Source of the DNA: Brachypodium distachyon
Lineage: Eukaryota; Streptophyta; Magnoliopsida; Poales; Poaceae
Reading direction: 5' to 3'
NCBI RefSeq assembly: GCF_000005505.3
Contig: NC_016132.3
Location: 42,112,914-42,176,913 of the forward strand
Length of the DNA stretch: 64,000 bases
The notes beneath the pieces are model-generated. The model worked only from the letters and a program-made list of their open reading frames with translations. It did not search any database and was not told the origin of the DNA. This document shows positions 11,681 through 23,213 of this stretch, in pieces; the first letter of the stretch is position 1; the number at the start of each line of letters is the position of its first letter. Made by a program: the position numbers and the translations under genes.

Positions 11681-12345
11681 TCATGCTGCTAAACAAATTT
11701 GCTGATGTATAAATAAGTACTCCCTCCGTCTCATTTAGACGTCTTTTAGACATAAATACATTTATATTTAGGCAAATTTGACTCACTTGACACGAGAGTG
11801 CTCCGGAAAAAAAAAAGATAGAACTAAATGCAAAATTGAGCATCTACCTCCACGGTTGGCTCTGCGGAACCTATACTGTATCTTATTCCCACTAATCACG
11901 GAATTCCACATGCGGGAGCAATCGCCTTCGGGCTACCAATCCAGCTATAGCACTAGCACCAATCCCGATCCGGCAGGGAAATGGGAATAATCTTCAGCTA
12001 AACTGGGACTAGGCCGCCTCAGGCCCACGCAGGGCACCGCAGTCCAGTCCAGTCAGCCATCTTCTTCTCTGGCGCTATATGTGCGTCGTGCGACCGTTTG
12101 CTCCGTCTGTGCTCTGTCTTCACGCGACTCAGGTCGGCAGTTGGATGATCGACCAAACTTTACCCTATCAAATTTTTTGTAATTAACCAAGATTTGGTTA
12201 TTGTTTGATGAGAGCCAACTATTTGGCAAGCCAAATTTCCACTATCAATTCTAATTTATTATTTTGATCAAAGTTGGGCAACTCACGGACAAGGAAAACC
12301 TCAACCATTTTTTTGGCAAGGCTAGTATGGGATCAAACCAAACAG
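11681..12345. other. Non-genic; Stowaway end and PIF/hAT-like MITE end
   Basis: A solitary Stowaway left end (TACTCCCTCCGTCTCATTT) lies at about 11719. At 12140-12345 an AT-rich segment ends in ATCAAACCAAACAGCCCTC, the right terminus typical of grass MITEs of the PIF or hAT type. The left terminus is not clear. No gene was recognised. Confidence 0.4.
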
Positions 12346-12349
12346 CCCT

Positions 12350-12545
12350 CAAATCTTGTATGGAGTACTCCTATTTAGGTTTTCAGAATAGTTTTGTTGT
12401 TAGCTCCAGTGGTACAAGTGGTGGCATTGCTATGTATTGGAATGATGATATTTCAATGAATTTCATTCATTATTCACAGGATCATATTGATATGATAGTT
12501 CATGAGGGGTCGGCTGAACCCTGGAGGTCCAGATGGCAAGGGTAC
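12350..12545 (+). mobile_element. LINE endonuclease fragment
   Basis: The frame reads GFQNSFVVSSSGTSGGIAMY, then WNDD and IHYSQDHIDMIVHEG. This is the middle of the apurinic/apyrimidinic endonuclease domain of plant L1-type retrotransposons, where 'SGGLALxW' and 'YSxxHIxxxV' blocks are typical. Both ends are missing, and it directly abuts the MITE terminus at 12345. It cannot be functional. Confidence 0.7.
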
Positions 12546-12890
12546 TCGAAACCTGATTACCCAACGGGTCTAGACCCGATTATATGCGGGTCTGAGGAAA
12601 AATCGGACCCCTAGGTCTCTAAATGGGGAAATTTGCGACCCGTCAGGTCTGGCGGGTCAGGGTCTGGTACTGCCTTACCCGAATCCACCGTGTACCCGGT
12701 TCAGTTTTTCACACACGTAGATCTAGACCCATACTCACCATTAAGAAAATTATGGCCCAGCCCATTTACTTCAACAACTCAACCGTAGGTGCAACTCTCC
12801 CCGTACATAACTCCCTGCCTCTCCCATCCCTTAGCCGCCTCTACCCACGAGGCCAAATCTTTATCTTTACCGCTTTTTAAGCCACGGTTA

Positions 12891-14083
12891 AGAGCAACTC
12901 TAGCAGTTACCGAACCCGACCAATCCGAACTAACCGAGTTCGGACCAACCGAATTCCAGATTTCAGTACCGTCAGAGTTTCGGCAGAACAGATAATGAAT
13001 ACGAAAACCGAAAAACACAAAAATTTGAAACTCCACGTGAAATTCATATAAATAGGGGTTGGTTCTTCGCGATTCATCTCGCAGATCATTGGAATTCGTC
13101 ATTTGGCCACATACTTAAGTTCTACTACATCTACTAGTTTGACATTTACGAATAGTTAGCTGAATTAGAGCAGCAAACACCCAAAAACAAAATTGCTACT
13201 CGCCTGCCCCGCCGGCTTCCGGTCCCCTCGCCGGAATGCTTACTTACTCGGAGCAGTCGTCACCAGAGGCATGAGAGCCACGTTGAAGAGGTCGAAGGCC
13301 TCTGCGAGCATCCTCTCCTCGATAGCGAGGCGGTGCACATCGTCATCGGCGATGGAGTGCTTCGACGCCTCCTTTGCACGCGCGATGTCCTCGGGGTCGA
13401 ACCCTGCCTCCGCCTTCGCCGCATCCCTCCCCTTCCTCATCCTCCTCCCCCTTCGCATCCACCTTCCCAACCGCAACCGTCGGCGCCTCCCCGACTATCT
13501 CCACCGACGAATCGGAGGAGGAAGAAGAGGACGGCGGAGCCAACCAAAGCCAATCACTCGTCGGCTTGGGGTGGACACCGCTCGAGCTCCCCTCCCCGGT
13601 GAAGGAATAGCTGAAGCGGCGGTCCCCATCCACTCCCCGGCGGGCGCTGCGGCCGGGCCACCTCACCCAAATGCGGGCTCCACGATTGCGGCTGGCCTCG
13701 GAGTCGCGGCGCCGGGTTTCTTCCTCGGCGATGGTGACCCGGACGCCGCTAGGATTTTCACGACCGCTGGGACAGACGGCCAGACACACGCCTCGAGCGT
13801 CGGAGGGGATCGGGGGCTGCATTTTGCCTAGGAAGCTCGCCGGAAATGGAGTTGGTGGCGGCGGCGGCGGAGTTGGGTGGATTGCGGCGGCGGGTTGTTC
13901 GGAGAGCAAACTGAAAAGCCCCCTCCGAGCCCTACATATACTGCGTGGAAGCGAGGCGATTCGGTGACCTGAATTGGGTTTGCATTAAACATCCTTGATT
14001 CGGTATCTGGTCTGGCCCATTTTTCGGCCCAAAACTGAAAACCAAGTTTGGTTCACTCAGGTTCGGTAACTGTTAGAGTTGCG
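12891..14083. mobile_element. Fold-back element enclosing a GC-rich exon-like segment
   Basis: The ends are inverted copies: AGAGCAACTCTAGCAGTTAC at the left, and on the reverse strand at the right GCAACTCTAACAGTTACCGA. About 25 bp match with few differences. Termini like GAGCAACTCTAACAG are common on grass hAT or Mutator-derived elements. I could not find a matching target duplication. The core 13193-13970 is strongly GC-rich and looks like a gene exon on the minus strand. No transposase is encoded. Confidence 0.55.
13240..13909 (-). pseudogene. Exon-like coding fragment inside the fold-back element
   Basis: On the minus strand a GC-rich frame with Pro-rich start and a Ser-run (SSSSSSDSSVEIVGEAP) leads into an acidic stretch. 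The reading then continues, after a one-base shift near 13440, as AKAEAGFDPEDIARAKEASK followed by an Ala/Leu-rich helix-like stretch ending LMPLVTTAPS. The fragment ends at CGA|GTAAGT, a strong splice donor, at about 13245. This looks like a first exon taken from a host gene. I do not recognise the family. The frameshift and the absence of further exons argue against a working gene. Confidence 0.4.
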
Positions 14084-14228
14084 TATGTCCCTGGTACACC
14101 CACGCACGCTCGCTAAGGCTACTCATAGTGGGAGTAACTTAGGTAGTAACATAAGTGCCAACTAAGCATTTTGGTGACATGGCATGGTAATAAATGAATA
14201 AAGAGAGAGGTGGTAACTAAATATGTTA

Positions 14229-14340
14229 CTCACTCCGATCCATATTAATTGTCTCAAATTTGCCAAATATGAATATATCTATGACTAAAAAGCATCCAGA
14301 TACATGTAATAAAAAGTCACTTAATATGAGACGGAGGGAG
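14229..14340. mobile_element. Stowaway-type MITE, 112 bp
   Basis: The ends CTCACTCCGATCC and GACGGAGGGAG are inverted copies, flanked by TA at both sides. The interior has the usual TTGTCTCAAATTTGCC and TACATGTAAT blocks. Confidence 0.8.
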
Positions 14341-14349
14341 TATATGTTA

Positions 14350-14453
14350 CTCGCTCCGATCCTAAATTCTTGTCTCAAATTGCCCAAATTTGAATGTATC
14401 TATTTTTAAAAAGTGTGTGTAATATTTGGACAACAAAATTTAGGATGCAGGAG
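14350..14453. mobile_element. Stowaway-type MITE, adjacent second copy
   Basis: A second member follows only 9 bp after the first. Its left end is CTCGCTCCGATCC and its right end the decayed GATGCAGGAG, flanked by TA. Interior TTGTCTCAAATTGCCC matches the first copy. Confidence 0.7.
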
Positions 14454-14496
14454 TACTCCGTTACTCTAGGTTGCTCCCGCGCTAAAAAACCAGCCG

Positions 14497-16548
14497 TTGC
14501 CTCCCACCGGCACGATCGGGCGGAGACTGGCAAAAAATATCTACACCTTCCTGATTTCCCTGTCTCGTCGTTCCCACCTCCAGCGCCGCCATGCCGACTC
14601 CGACCCCGCCTTCCACAGCTGCGGACGCCGCCGCCCTTCCTCTTCGCAGATGACGTCTCCCACGCCCGTCGCCCTCCTTAGCCGCGTACGAAGCCTCCAA
14701 CAGACGCTGCATCCGCCTCCCTCACCCGCGGCCGCTGCCGTCCGTCGCAGCCTGGGACGCCACCGCCCTCCCTCGCCACCGACGACGTCGTTCCGGATGC
14801 CGCCCCCGCGTTCCATCGCGGATGACGCCGCCGTCGCGCACCGTCCGTCCGTCGCCGCCATCATATCCTCCGCTCTCTCGCGAAGCCACCACCGCGCGCC
14901 GGCGCCGCCGTGTACCGTCAACATCCACGCATGGCCGACAACTAGGGCTTTCGCAAACCGTGGTAGGTGATGATGAACCCCCCATTTGTCGCCATGTTCT
15001 GCTTATAAGGTTGAGTGCCAGCCGCATCTATGTGTGCAAGTCATGTGTTTGATGAAATGCCCATAACGAGTCATGGTAGTCAGTCGTCTTCCCCCACTTG
15101 ATCTATATGCCTTGTGGTGAACTGAGATTATTTTGCCTTACACCCCTGCACCATTTTATTTGTATAAAACCATGATATTATGTTACTCCCTCCGGCCCAT
15201 ATTATTTGTCTCAAATATGCCCAAATATGGATGTATCTATGTTTAAAAAGCGTCTACATGTAATATTTTGACAAGTAATTCCGGCCGGAGGGAGTACCTA
15301 TATTTGTATAAGACCATGATATTCTGTTGCCTATTGACTGCTGGAGTCTCCTTTACATAACCTTCTGGTATGAATGAATCAATTAGTGTTCCTTAATTAA
15401 TCTTCCCTTGTAGTTTTCGTCTGTACATGTGTAATCCCCTTCCTGCCTGAAAAAAATGGCTGCTCAAGTACAAAACAGCTGTCTTGTTTTTGTTTCCTTT
15501 GATTGCTGTCATCCACTTCTATTACTTTTCCTTTCATAGTTCTTGCTCCTATGAATATTGTGGTTTAGGGTTATTGACAAGGAGAGGTAGCCTTTTAGTG
15601 TGGTATGACATTTTAATTTGTTATCATCTTTTTCAATATACATCTCCAGTTCAGGTTTTTTGTTATATTTTCTAGAGGTTCTTTGTTATTTTCGGTTCTT
15701 ACATGTCTAAAAGAAAAGCTTCAGTCTAACATTCTGGAACAAGCTCATGCTTGGATCAGTTCATGTTTACATCAAACAAACAGGAATGGAGTAATTTTGT
15801 GTTTCTTCAAACATTTTCCTAGCTATGAATAGTGTCGGGCCTGATTTTGGCTACATAGAACTGCTTAGATCTGTATCTTCCAAATGATACTGGTAATGCT
15901 TGTGCAACTTCGGTTTGTTAATTTCGGGATAAGAGAGAAACTGCGAGAGGGGTGAAGTAGTAGGATATATTAATTTCACTACAGAATGCTTATCTCCTGG
16001 ATCACGTGCTGTTGAGACAAATAAATTGGTCAATGATAAGCAGATTTTTTACTGCAACTTTCTACATTTCATTTGTTTACTGCGGTGACAATTTTTAGTA
16101 GCTGTGTAATGATTTGGCTTTTTTAACTGAGTTCATTAGGTACTACACTAGGAAGGAGTTCAGTTGGAACTTCAAAAATTGAGAGGTATGATGGACATAT
16201 ATGCTTCATAGTCCTCCTTTTAATATTAAGTTTTCTTACATCATAGTACATGGTTTATTGTTGATGAACAGAAAGCTTTAGAAAAACAGAGGAAGCTTTA
16301 TGGGAAGACAATTTACTTATTTGGAAGCACTGAGCGTAAGTATGCCTACTCTTACGAGCTCATAAAATGATAGCAAGATGGTACGTTTAAGCTAGCTATC
16401 CTAATTCCAGCCATACTTCTCTGGATTGTGATATTCATGATGGCATTTTGGTAACTGATTGTTGCTTGGAGTCTTGCAAAGGGCTGTAGATGCATCGACG
16501 ACCGGCACAGGGGCTATGGACAGTGGTGGACTGGTGGTCCTGCTGGAG
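14497..16548 (+). other. Exon-like fragments of an unidentified gene
   Basis: A GC-rich open frame (14497-14970; an internal ATG at 14650 gives about 107 codons, Pro/Arg/Ser-rich) is followed by three short segments with splice-like borders. They are near 16140-16188 (after TCATTAG), at 16272-16335 (after GAACAG, ending GAGC|GTAAGT, encoding KALEKQRKLYGKTIYLFGST), and at about 16501-16548 (ending GAG|GTATGT). The frame can be kept open between the last two if the acceptor CTGTAG near 16500 is used. I do not recognise the protein. A Helitron-like 3' end lies downstream at 17093, so these may be captured exons, or a degenerate gene. Confidence 0.3.
15186..15294. mobile_element. Stowaway-type MITE, 109 bp
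   Basis: CTCCCTCCGGCCCATATTA and its inverted partner CCGGCCGGAGGGAG are flanked by TA. It lies within the presumed intron of the exon-like fragment set. Confidence 0.85.
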
Positions 16549-17065
16549 GTATGTATTTTTTTATTCGGGGATGCAAGTAGCTGGCCACTTTAAATAATAG
16601 TAGCTTTTAATTGTCCATAAACTTTATTCTTAGATACTGTAGTCATTATTTTTATTTGAGATGCTCACTTTGTACCAAATTCTAAGGAAAAATCATGTAT
16701 ATCTGATATTATAAAGGAAATCTACGTGATACTATACAGATATTATGTTATTTTTCCCTTGAACTAATCATTTAAGTATTAGTTAACAGAAATATATTTC
16801 TTTGAACTAATCATTTAAGTATTAGTTAACAAAAATATGTTTCTTACAACATGTCTTCTATTATGTTATTTTTCCCTTGATCTAATCATTTAAGTATTTG
16901 TACCAAATTCTATGGATCGAAGAGAGGTTTCGGAAAAAAACATTTGATCAAAGATTTGCAAAAGGAAACATAGAATTGATGAAACAATTGAGACAGCTAA
17001 AATTGAGACATACAAACACATAGTTACTGTGAATTATATTTTAAATATAATTAAATTACGTTTGT

Positions 17066-17093
17066 CCGTAGCAACACACGGTCACCCCACTAG
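17066..17093 (+). mobile_element. Helitron-like 3' terminus
   Basis: CCGTAGCAACACACGG is a short hairpin of the kind found at the 3' end of grass Helitrons. It is followed 12 bp later by CTAG and then T, matching the CTRR|T end. The 5' end was not located. The stretch 16549-17065 before it is AT-rich and holds an imperfect repeat of TGAACTAATCATTTAAGTAT (about 16757 and 16803), with no gene. Confidence 0.55.
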
Positions 17094-17282
17094 TACGAAT
17101 TATTTTTTTCCCATGCCCATTGGCCCCTCTCTCTCTCTCTTTCTCTCTCCCAGTGGCCGTCTCCTTCTCCAGCCCCTCTCTCACGACTCCTTCAGTCCTT
17201 CGCCGGTTGCTCCCCTTCACTCTGTCGTCGTCTCCTCCGTCCCCCGCCGTCTGCTCGCCTCGGCCACGAAGCTGTTGATTTG

Positions 17283-17676
17283 TGTGGGCTTTGTGATCTG
17301 GGCTTTAATGGCAAAAGATGGAATTTTGATAAGCGAGTTGATGGCGGCACTTTTACACGGATATGCTTGGAGAGAGCGTTGGCATCTACCTCTTGGTGGT
17401 CACGATTTCCTTTTGTTGCTGTGTTCCATCTGACGGCAGCAAGATCTGATCATTACCCGGTGTTACTCAAGTTGACAGAACCGAGGCAAGGAACGGGCGA
17501 GCGGACTGAACGTAGTTTCCGCTATGAGAAAATGTGGGAAACTCATGAGAAATTTGAAGAATTCATGAAGCAGATGTGGAGTGAGAAGAAACCATCTCTG
17601 TCCATGGCAGATTTGCACGCAAAACTGATAAGCATGTTCGTTGATTTGATTGCGTGGAACAAGGGAATTCGTTAAG
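17283..17676 (+). mobile_element. LINE endonuclease fragment, C-terminal part
   Basis: The frame reads CGLCDLGFNGKRWNFDKRVD and then SDHYPVLLKL. In plant L1-type elements these form the end of the endonuclease domain, including the conserved Ser-Asp-His block near its C-terminus. The part between endonuclease and reverse transcriptase continues to a stop at 17675, after which the similarity ends. The piece does not overlap in content with the fragment at 12350 and is probably a separate truncated insertion. Confidence 0.75.
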
Positions 17677-18012
17677 GTAATCGCTGCGAATATAGCGCCA
17701 TCCTGTGGGAAGTTGTAGTACGTAGCAGGGAGTTCGAGCATGCAATTTTCATGCATGAAGGGAGAGCTTACAATTCTGATGCTCATATTTTAGTAAAGAG
17801 AGCTTTATCACTCCAACACGGCAGACATCTGTGGCTAATTAAGCCCTGGCAAGATGCTAACGCACCCATGTCTATTGATTAGGAAGTCTGTGTTTCTGCT
17901 CAAAAATAAATAAATTCATCCCTATATTGGCTTTGTTTCGCTCAAGTGGAAGTTAACTTCCCTCTACAAAAAAGGAAGTTAACTTCAGATTCCATGCAAA
18001 ACGAAAGGACTA

Positions 18013-18545
18013 TCTCTATACTTACAAAGTAATCAACATTTCTTTCTAAAACCACCCCATAAAATATACACGGACTATTCTTACCTCACAATTACTCATT
18101 ATTTGGGCCCACTAAAGCCTAATAACTACCATGGGTCTACTAATTTTCACAATTGTACACTAGGAGTTGGGGCTCGCCCTGCCCGCCTTTTGGAGGACAC
18201 CTCAGGCTACCTGAGGTCTGCTTGTGAACAACAGTGCATTAACGGAGCTGTATATTAACCACGAGCTGAATAGTAATGACAGTTGCAACATACATAGTTC
18301 TGGGACTGATCAGGAACTAAACGAACGCAGTGCATATAGTACGAAGACTGACTTCTACACGGTAAAGGTAAGAATTGACTTGGGATGCTGGCATACAAAG
18401 GTAGAGATAAGAGAAGCTACTTCTTTTGCTGAGTGGGAGTTGCAAGTGAGAAAAGAGAAGCGCAATGATGAAACTCGGTAAGGGTAATAATTGACTGCAA
18501 ACATTTTATTTGCGTTTCATAACTTCAGCTAAAGCTAGTGAACAT
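18013..18545 (+). repeat. Direct repeat copy 1, Helitron 5'-end-like
   Basis: The segment starts A|TCTCTATACTTACAAAG, which resembles the TC-type 5' end of grass Helitrons. It continues through AAATATACACGGACTATTC and ends CAGCTAAAGCTAGTGAA. It is about 90% identical to 20747-21275. A small open frame at 18224-18481 has no known domain. After it, 18546-19150 is AT-rich and holds nothing I recognise. Confidence 0.6.
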
Positions 18546-19149
18546 GGAGGCGCAACATTCTTTCTTTTTTGAGAACAAGCTGTTAGCTGAAATGGTGCCG
18601 CTGAAAACCAAAATGTCATAGTGATCACAGAGGCATAACAATTATAATTTATATAAATTTCTGGTTGGTCTAGAACGAAAAGACATTTCTACACCAAAAG
18701 CAAGGTTTTGTTACGTGTTTTGCTCCGGCAATATATGTTGCTTTTGTAGCGAGTCGACCGCAGGTGGCAACTCAATCTATGGAACATCACCCAGTCAGAA
18801 AAGATAAAATGAAGCAACACATTAACATAATTTCCAAAAGAAAATTGGAACAACTTCATTAACCGCTCTAGAAATCTCGACGAATTAACTTCCTTGCCTC
18901 TGCTATTTATACAGAAAGCTGTAATACACAAAAATTAGCACATTGATTTTTCATGAGTAAACTTACAAATGAAAATCAAGATTTTGAAGTGTGCTAATGA
19001 ATTTCAATGCATAAGAGTTCTTAAACAATTTCATTGCAGCCAAAGCATGTCGATATCAAAGGTAGGTAGTCTTTTTAGGTTTGGAACCATATACTGGTAT
19101 TAGCATTAGTTAGGGAACCATGCATAACAAAGTACTGCTACCATACACG

Positions 19150-20110
19150 TATGTGGCAATAAAAATATGTGGACCCTTTCGAGAACATGTGGGCATAAGG
19201 CGTTCTTAACAATTTATCTCATCGAACCCTAGTGACATAAAGCGTTAAATGTGTGACCCTACGGGTTTGATAATATGTGAACATGACCGAGACACCTCTC
19301 CGATCAATAACCAATAGCGGGACCTAGATGTCTATAATGGTTTCCACATATTTCACGAAGATCTCTCATTGGTTGAACCACGATGTCGAGGATTCAACTA
19401 ATCCGATTTCTAATTCTTTTTGTCTTGCGATATACTTGCCCGAGATTTGATTGCCTGTACCACCATACTTAGTTCAATCTCGTTCCCGGCAAGTTCTCTT
19501 TACTCGTTCCGCAATATAATATCCCCGTGACTAAACACATTAGTCACATGTTTGCAAGCTATTTAGGATGTTATGTTACCGAGGGGGGCCGGAGATATCT
19601 TTCCATCACATCGAGTGAGAAATCCCAGTCTTGATCCATGTAACTAAACAAGCACATTCAAAGATACCTGAAGAACACATTTATGATTACCCAGTTACGA
19701 TATGATGCTTGATGCCCACAAAGTATTCTTCCGGTACTAATGAGTGGCCTAATCTCATATCTAAGGAAATAATATTTGACATAATGCATGAAAGCATTAG
19801 CAATTTAAACTTAAGTGACACGATCAAAAGTTATGTTTAGGTTTGGGTCTGTCCATCACATCATTCTCTTAATGATATGTGTCGTTATTAAATGACAACA
19901 CATGTTTATGATTAGAAAACCTTAACCATATTTTAATCAACGAGCTAATCTAGTAGAGGCATATTACAGACACGGTATTTGTTTATTTATCCACACATGT
20001 ATTTTAGTTTCCAATTAATACAATTATATCATGGATAATAAAAAATTGTCAAACACAATGAAATATGATAATAACTAATTCATTATTGCCTCTAGGGCAT
20101 ATTACCAACA
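19150..20110 (-). mobile_element. Truncated LTR of a BARE/Angela-type copia element
   Basis: On the reverse strand the LTR begins exactly at 20110 with TGTTGGTAATATGCCCTAGA and GGCAATAAT, the signature start of Triticeae BARE1/WIS/Angela LTRs. Further family blocks follow in order: GAGAATGATGTGATGGACAG, AACTGGGTAATCATAAA, GATCAAGACTGGGATTTCTC and AGGTCCCGCTATTGG. The similarity fades near 19150-19200, so roughly the last part of the LTR is missing. No internal domain or second LTR is nearby. It sits between the two direct repeats. Confidence 0.85.
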
Positions 20111-20746
20111 CTTGCTGACTAATTTCTTTTCACAGCTTCATTTCTTGTCAGTTAAAACTAGCTGGCTCTTAATTTCCCTAAATATGGCACCAGAGTGAGC
20201 AAGGATATATGTCTTCGATGAGATAGTTTGCTTCACCACCGATGCATAAGTTTCAGTAATCAACCTGGCTTGCTCAGGTGCATACAACTTTGGTTTATAG
20301 CTAATAGGAGTATTGTAGCTTCGCTAGCGTGCCCAGTTCGTCCTCCACTGGATGTAACAACACTCCCATTCTGATCACTGACAATAAGTCTCCAGCTATC
20401 TCTCTTGTTGATATTATCTTGAGCTTTTATTTTAGAACCGAATGAAAAAAAAAGGTTGAATCAACAATTCATAGACATTGATGAAATTTCAGTGGAATAC
20501 ACATTCAGAAATTCCAGAAGTTCCATTAGACAGGCTGGAGTAGATATACTACGTACATCAAATTCATTTATCCCAGGTCATAACAATATAATACAATTCA
20601 GCAAGTTGCACAGCAACAAACAGTGAAGCTGTCTCCAGGAAAATATAAAATTCAACACTATTCGTTGCACAAATAGGACTAGTGTCTCCAGGAAACTACA
20701 AAATTCAGCAATTCAATCATCTAGGTAACACTTGAGGAAGAACCCA

Positions 20747-21275
20747 TCTAAAAAAACATTTTCTTTTCTAAAACCACACCACAAAATATACACGGACTAT
20801 TCTCACCTCACAATTACTCATTATTTGGGCCCACTAAATAAAGCCTAACAACTACCATTAGTCTGCTAATTTTCACAATTGTACACTAGGAGTTGGGGCT
20901 CGCCCTGCCTGCCTTTTGGAGGACAGCTCAGGATACTTGAGGTCTGCTTGTGAACAACAGCGCATTAACGGAGCTGTATATTAACCACGAGCTGAGTAGT
21001 AATGACAGTTGCAACATATGTAGTTCTGGGACTGATCAGGAACTAAACAAACGCAATGCAAATGAAACGAAGAATTACTTCTACATGGTAAGGGTAAGAA
21101 TTGACTTGGGATGCTGGCATACATAGGTAGAGATAACAGAAGCTACTTCTTTTGCTGAGTGGGAGTTGCAGCAAGTGAGACAAGAGAAGCATTGTGATGA
21201 AACTCGGTAAGGGTGAGAATTGACTACAAACATTTTATTTACATTTCATAACTTCAGCTAAAGCTGGTGAAGACA
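20747..21275 (+). repeat. Direct repeat copy 2, Helitron 5'-end-like
   Basis: This copy begins A|TCTAAAAAAACATTTTC, lacking about 9 bp relative to copy 1, then follows it block by block to CAGCTAAAGCTGGTGAA. Differences include a 4-bp insertion (AATA in ACTAAATAAAGCC) and many single changes, so the duplication is old. The preceding segment 20111-20746 is AT-rich and has no recognisable gene. The Helitron-like end at 25775 could belong to this copy, but that pairing is a guess. Confidence 0.6.
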
Positions 21276-22590
21276 AAACCCTTTGCATGCGGGGAGAGAG
21301 CTGTTGTGCATGGTCGGGGCAGCGCCTTCGGGCGAACTCGTGAGAGCGTCGCGTATGGTGGAGGAGGACAACCCCATCGTCTTGCTGGTCATCGGTTCGC
21401 CGCCTCGGGCTAGCTAGCTTCGAGGGGTTTGAGGTGCGGTGCCAGCGGCTCTAGAGCAGAGCTCAGCGAGAGTGCCGCGTAGGGGGTTGGGAATCACACA
21501 TGGGAAGAGAATCCATGGCTGCAGCACCACCGTCTCATTGGTCAGGAGTTCCATTGGTCGGCGCCACCTGCACCTAGGGGAATCCATGGCTGCAGCACGC
21601 GCCTAGGGAGGCTTGCCGGAATTGCGATACGCAAGACAGTCCGGCGGACGCTTTTCTTGACCCAAAACCCCGCTCGCCCGGAAGGAACCCAATCAGGGCG
21701 GTGCGACGGCTATGCGATGCCCTAGGTCGGCCTGACCGCCCTTACGGGCTCATGGATTCGCTGCCTCCAACTTGAGGAACGACGAAGAACGAGAAAAAAG
21801 ATACATGGGTAAGAGATAAAAGTAGATGAACGTAATAAAGTAGTAGATCTGTTTGTTCGATTAGTTACACCCTCCATGTATGTAAAGGGCGACTGGACTT
21901 CTCATGCAAGAAAGGACTGTTTTTGCAAGATAAATATTCAAATTTATCCGCTATGGCGTTTTAAGGTGCGGACGTGCCAGTATACCATTGTATACAATTA
22001 AACTGATATCAACACATGGGAATAGAAAAACTTGTATTTTATCGATTCTTGACAATTTACAAATTCCCTTTTCACATGTATTTTCTGAGATGCGCCTTGA
22101 TAATTATCTGACTTTGGCGATTGCAAGGATTCTTGATTCCTGAAATCTCGAAAGAATTTCAGTTAATTACATCTGCAGTATATATACTCGCAGAACACCT
22201 CCGATTAAGCTACACCAAAGTGTCAATGGTCATCTTTATAAAATCTTGGGTTCAGATCATCGCAAGGTTATGCATCAAATAATATGAGTCATCAAGCACA
22301 CACAGGAGACACAGATTTAACGTGGAAAACCCAAATCGGGTAAAAAAAACACGGTGGCACGAAGGCCAAATCCACTATATGATTGTTTGCATACAACAGT
22401 TGTTACACATTGATCTTTAATCCTCTGAACATTATATTCATAATCACCACTCAAACTGGGCATGGCTTTGTAAGTTCTTAATGATGGCAACTTAATTCCA
22501 TAGTAAATGACCATGATGGCGAGTAAATTCCACAGTAGATGGCCACATAGCTTCAGGTAAATGCGCATGAAGAGGCTTGATGTTTGTAGC
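21276..22590. other. No gene recognised; retroelement-like leader
   Basis: The stretch 21280-21780 is GC-rich with the block AATCCATGGCTGCAGCAC repeated (about 21510 and 21582) but no convincing frame. From about 22310 the reverse-complement-like phrase TTTAACGTGGAAAACCC, often seen near plant LTR elements, introduces the tandem-repeat block that follows. Confidence 0.35.
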
Positions 22591-23200
22591 TTTGTAGATT
22601 CATCACTTCCAAATTCTGACTCGATAGAACCCTCACCAGAGAAGATGGACTGCCTGATTCTCCTTGCTTCTTGTGTCTTGGTCGAACTCATCAAACTTCC
22701 AAATACTGAGTCGACAACACTCTCACGAGAGAAGATGGACTGCCTGATTCTCCTCGCTTCTTGCGTCTTGGTCGAACTCATCAAACTTCCAAATACTGAG
22801 TCGACAACACTCTCACGAGAGAAGATGGACTGCCTGATTCTCCTCGCTTCTTGCATCTTGGTCGAACTCATCAAACTTCCAAATACTGAGTCGACAACAC
22901 CCTCACGAGAGAAGATGGACTGCCTGATTCTCCTTGCTTCTTGCGTCTTGGTCGAACTCATCAAACTTCCAAATACTGAGTCGACAGCACCCTCAAGAGA
23001 GAAGATGGACTGCCTGATTCTCCTTGCTTCTTGCGTCTTGGTCGAACTCATCAAACTTCCAAATACTGAGTCGACACCACCCTCACGAGAGAAGATGGAC
23101 CGCCTGATTCTCCATGCTTCTGGAGTCTTGGTCGAACTCATCAAACTTCCAAATACTGAGTCGACAGCACCCTCACGAGAGAAGATGGACTGCCTGAGAC
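22591..23200. repeat. 90-bp tandem repeat, about 6.7 copies
   Basis: Units start at 22591, 22681, 22771, 22861, 22951, 23041 and 23131 with the phrase GTCGAACTCATCAAACTTCC (first copy diverged). The period is exactly 90 bp and copies differ at only a few positions. Because 90 is a multiple of three, open frames run through the array on both strands: 228 codons on plus (22561-23247) and 365 codons on minus (22317-23414). Both give a 30-residue repeat; the minus unit contains RQSIFSREG and DSVFGSLMSSTKTQEA, the plus unit MDCLILLASC. I recognise neither. The location next to retroelement-like sequence suggests a minisatellite in an LTR-element remnant. Confidence 0.9.
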
Positions 23201-23213
23201 GCATGGCGATGAT

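Noticed and set aside
13193..13967. Plus-strand open frames in the GC-rich fold-back core
   Set aside because: They look like complements of the minus-strand exon-like segment, which has the better splice donor and composition.
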